Assembly (NCBI GenBank): GCA_015680685.1
Contig: MNCI01028403.1
Coordinates: 279,435-334,668 of the forward strand
From: Gnetum montanum
Lineage: Eukaryota; Streptophyta; Gnetopsida; Gnetales; Gnetaceae
Length of the DNA stretch: 55,234 bases
Direction: 5' to 3'
A model generated the notes under the pieces. That model saw only the letters and a list, made by a program, of their open reading frames with translations. It was not told the origin of the DNA and did not search any database. Made by a program: the position numbers and the translations under genes. The stretch's first letter is position 1. The number at the start of each line of letters is the position of its first letter. Positions 54,151 to 55,234 of the stretch are shown here, piece by piece.

Positions 54151-55234
54151 TGGGTATCAATTATTTTGATTGTTCTGGCTATTTTTCATGGCTATGTCAA
54201 AGTTGAGTTTTAGCTTTTTTAGCTTTTTCCATGAAAACAAGCAAGCATGTTATGTATTTTTATTAAGAAAAGGGATATCTATTTTTAACATTCTATGTAA
54301 TGGATTTGTAGCCATCTATTTAAGCTGTCCAATGACAATTTCACTCTGAAATGATTAAGTTATGGCTATTTTTCTAAGGTCATGTAGTTAGGTATTTATG
54401 CCATTTTTATATTTTTAAGTAAATTCATGCATTCTTTCTACATAAATTGTAAGGGTTTTGGCTATTTTTTGGTTATGTTTGGGTAGGTCTTGGCTTCCTC
54501 TTTTTAATAGAGGTAGAATCACTCTAGCTAGACTTAAAATTAATTTTTAATGAATTTTTCATTAAGTCTATGTCAAAAAGGGATTTGTGACATTTTTAGA
54601 TTTTTGTCCAAATTGGGAAATTTTTTCTAAATAAACAGTAATAATTTTGATTTTTTGTTAAGTGTGGGTACATAGGGATTTATTTAAGCTTTAAAATAGT
54701 GATGTAATCACTCTATTTTTACCTCAAATGAAAATTTTCCAAATGTTTTACCAACCATATGCAAAAGGTGGTTAATGGTGATGGCTACAGTTTTTGCTAA
54801 TTCTGTCTATACTCCATGTAAAAATAGCTATGTATTTCTAGTTGTAATGGTCATGACTACAAATCTTTTGATTTTAGGATTCTTTTGAATTTTTGATGAA
54901 TTTTTTGCTATGGTTGTGTCAACAAGGCAAAACTATACTTATAGCACTTTTCCCCTTTTACAAATAGATGTGATTGACATGTGTAGTAAAACTTATGTTT
55001 TAGATTCTTTTTAAGAAAGGTAAAGGATTTCATTATTTTTAGCAAGCTTTTAACTATGGATATATGATTTTTTAAGATTTTAATGCTTTTTTCTAAATTT
55101 AGGCATGGTTTAATCTAAGGCTTATTTTTTGTTATGAAGTTTTGGCTATAATATTTTGGCTACAAAGTAAAAGGCTATGAAATGCTATAAGAATGATTTT
55201 TATGAAATTTCTTTAGAAATCTTGAATAAACATC
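54151..55234 (+). repeat. AT-rich sequence with weak ~185-bp periodicity
   Basis: AATTTCACTCTGAAATG near 54,337, GAATCACTCTAGCTAG near 54,528 and TAATCACTCTATTTTT near 54,705 mark successive units. Each is preceded by a TTTTGGCTATTTTT- or TTTTGATTTTTT-type stretch. Words like TTGGCTAT recur to the end of the window. There is no gene. Confidence 0.45.

Overview
The window is plant nuclear DNA, almost certainly from a seed plant with a very large genome. Old, nested retroelements, an AT-rich background and the absence of any intact host gene suggest a gymnosperm, but the species cannot be read from the sequence. I find no intact protein-coding gene. Nearly every base that can be explained belongs to degraded LTR retrotransposons, two L1-type LINEs, a cut-and-paste transposase or diverged tandem repeats. 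Stops inside the element frames are mostly TAG, TAA or TGA where CAG, CAA or CGA would restore the frame, which is the decay expected of methylated cytosines.

Layout. (1) About 0.24-9.28 kb: element A, minus strand, a Ty3/gypsy element with a tRNA-Asn-type primer site, gag and protease. Where RT and integrase are expected it has an array of short hairpin repeats and a multi-exon gene in the opposite orientation. (2) 9.28 to about 25 kb: element C, minus strand, another gypsy element with a tRNA-Asn primer site. It is broken three times: by A in its RT, by element E in its gag, and by a 5.7-kb LINE in its gag. C carries an archaeal-type RNase H upstream of RT, an unusual order. (3) 12,170-17,834: element E, Athila-like, with both LTRs, a 5-bp target duplication (TTAGT) and a near-perfect tRNA-Asp primer site, but no pol. 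(4) 18,629-24,294: a GC-rich LINE with a 13-bp target duplication and an A-tail. Its ORF2 runs into a domain resembling the 'putative plant transposon protein' family. (5) 25-30 kb: probable LTR of C, a weak Harbinger-like fragment, a 555-bp A-tailed insertion with a 19-bp duplication, and an ISXO2/Merlin-type transposase pseudogene next to a 410-base gap.

(6) 30.5-32.3 kb: 3' end of a chromovirus (integrase, chromodomain-like tail, LTR). (7) 33.1-36.6 kb: element F, Athila-type RT/RNase H/integrase followed by a block shared with E, so F shows the pol that E lacks. (8) 36.6 to about 42.7 kb: element B, plus strand, a diverged relative of A with the same LTR/primer/gag/protease/hairpin array/antisense exon order. 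(9) 44.1-48.8 kb: a second, older LINE on the minus strand. (10) 49-55.2 kb: AT-rich DNA with diverged tandem repeats of about 160 bp and 180-195 bp.

The strongest candidate for a little-described system is the A/B family: a gag-protease gypsy element with no visible RT, carrying a spliced antisense gene whose 3' end abuts compensated hairpin repeats. Other points of interest are the RNase H-before-RT order in C, the GATATC palindrome array beside the TATA box of E, the Merlin-like transposase in plant DNA, and the LINE chimera. Two single-N positions sit between sequence duplications that look like assembly artefacts.
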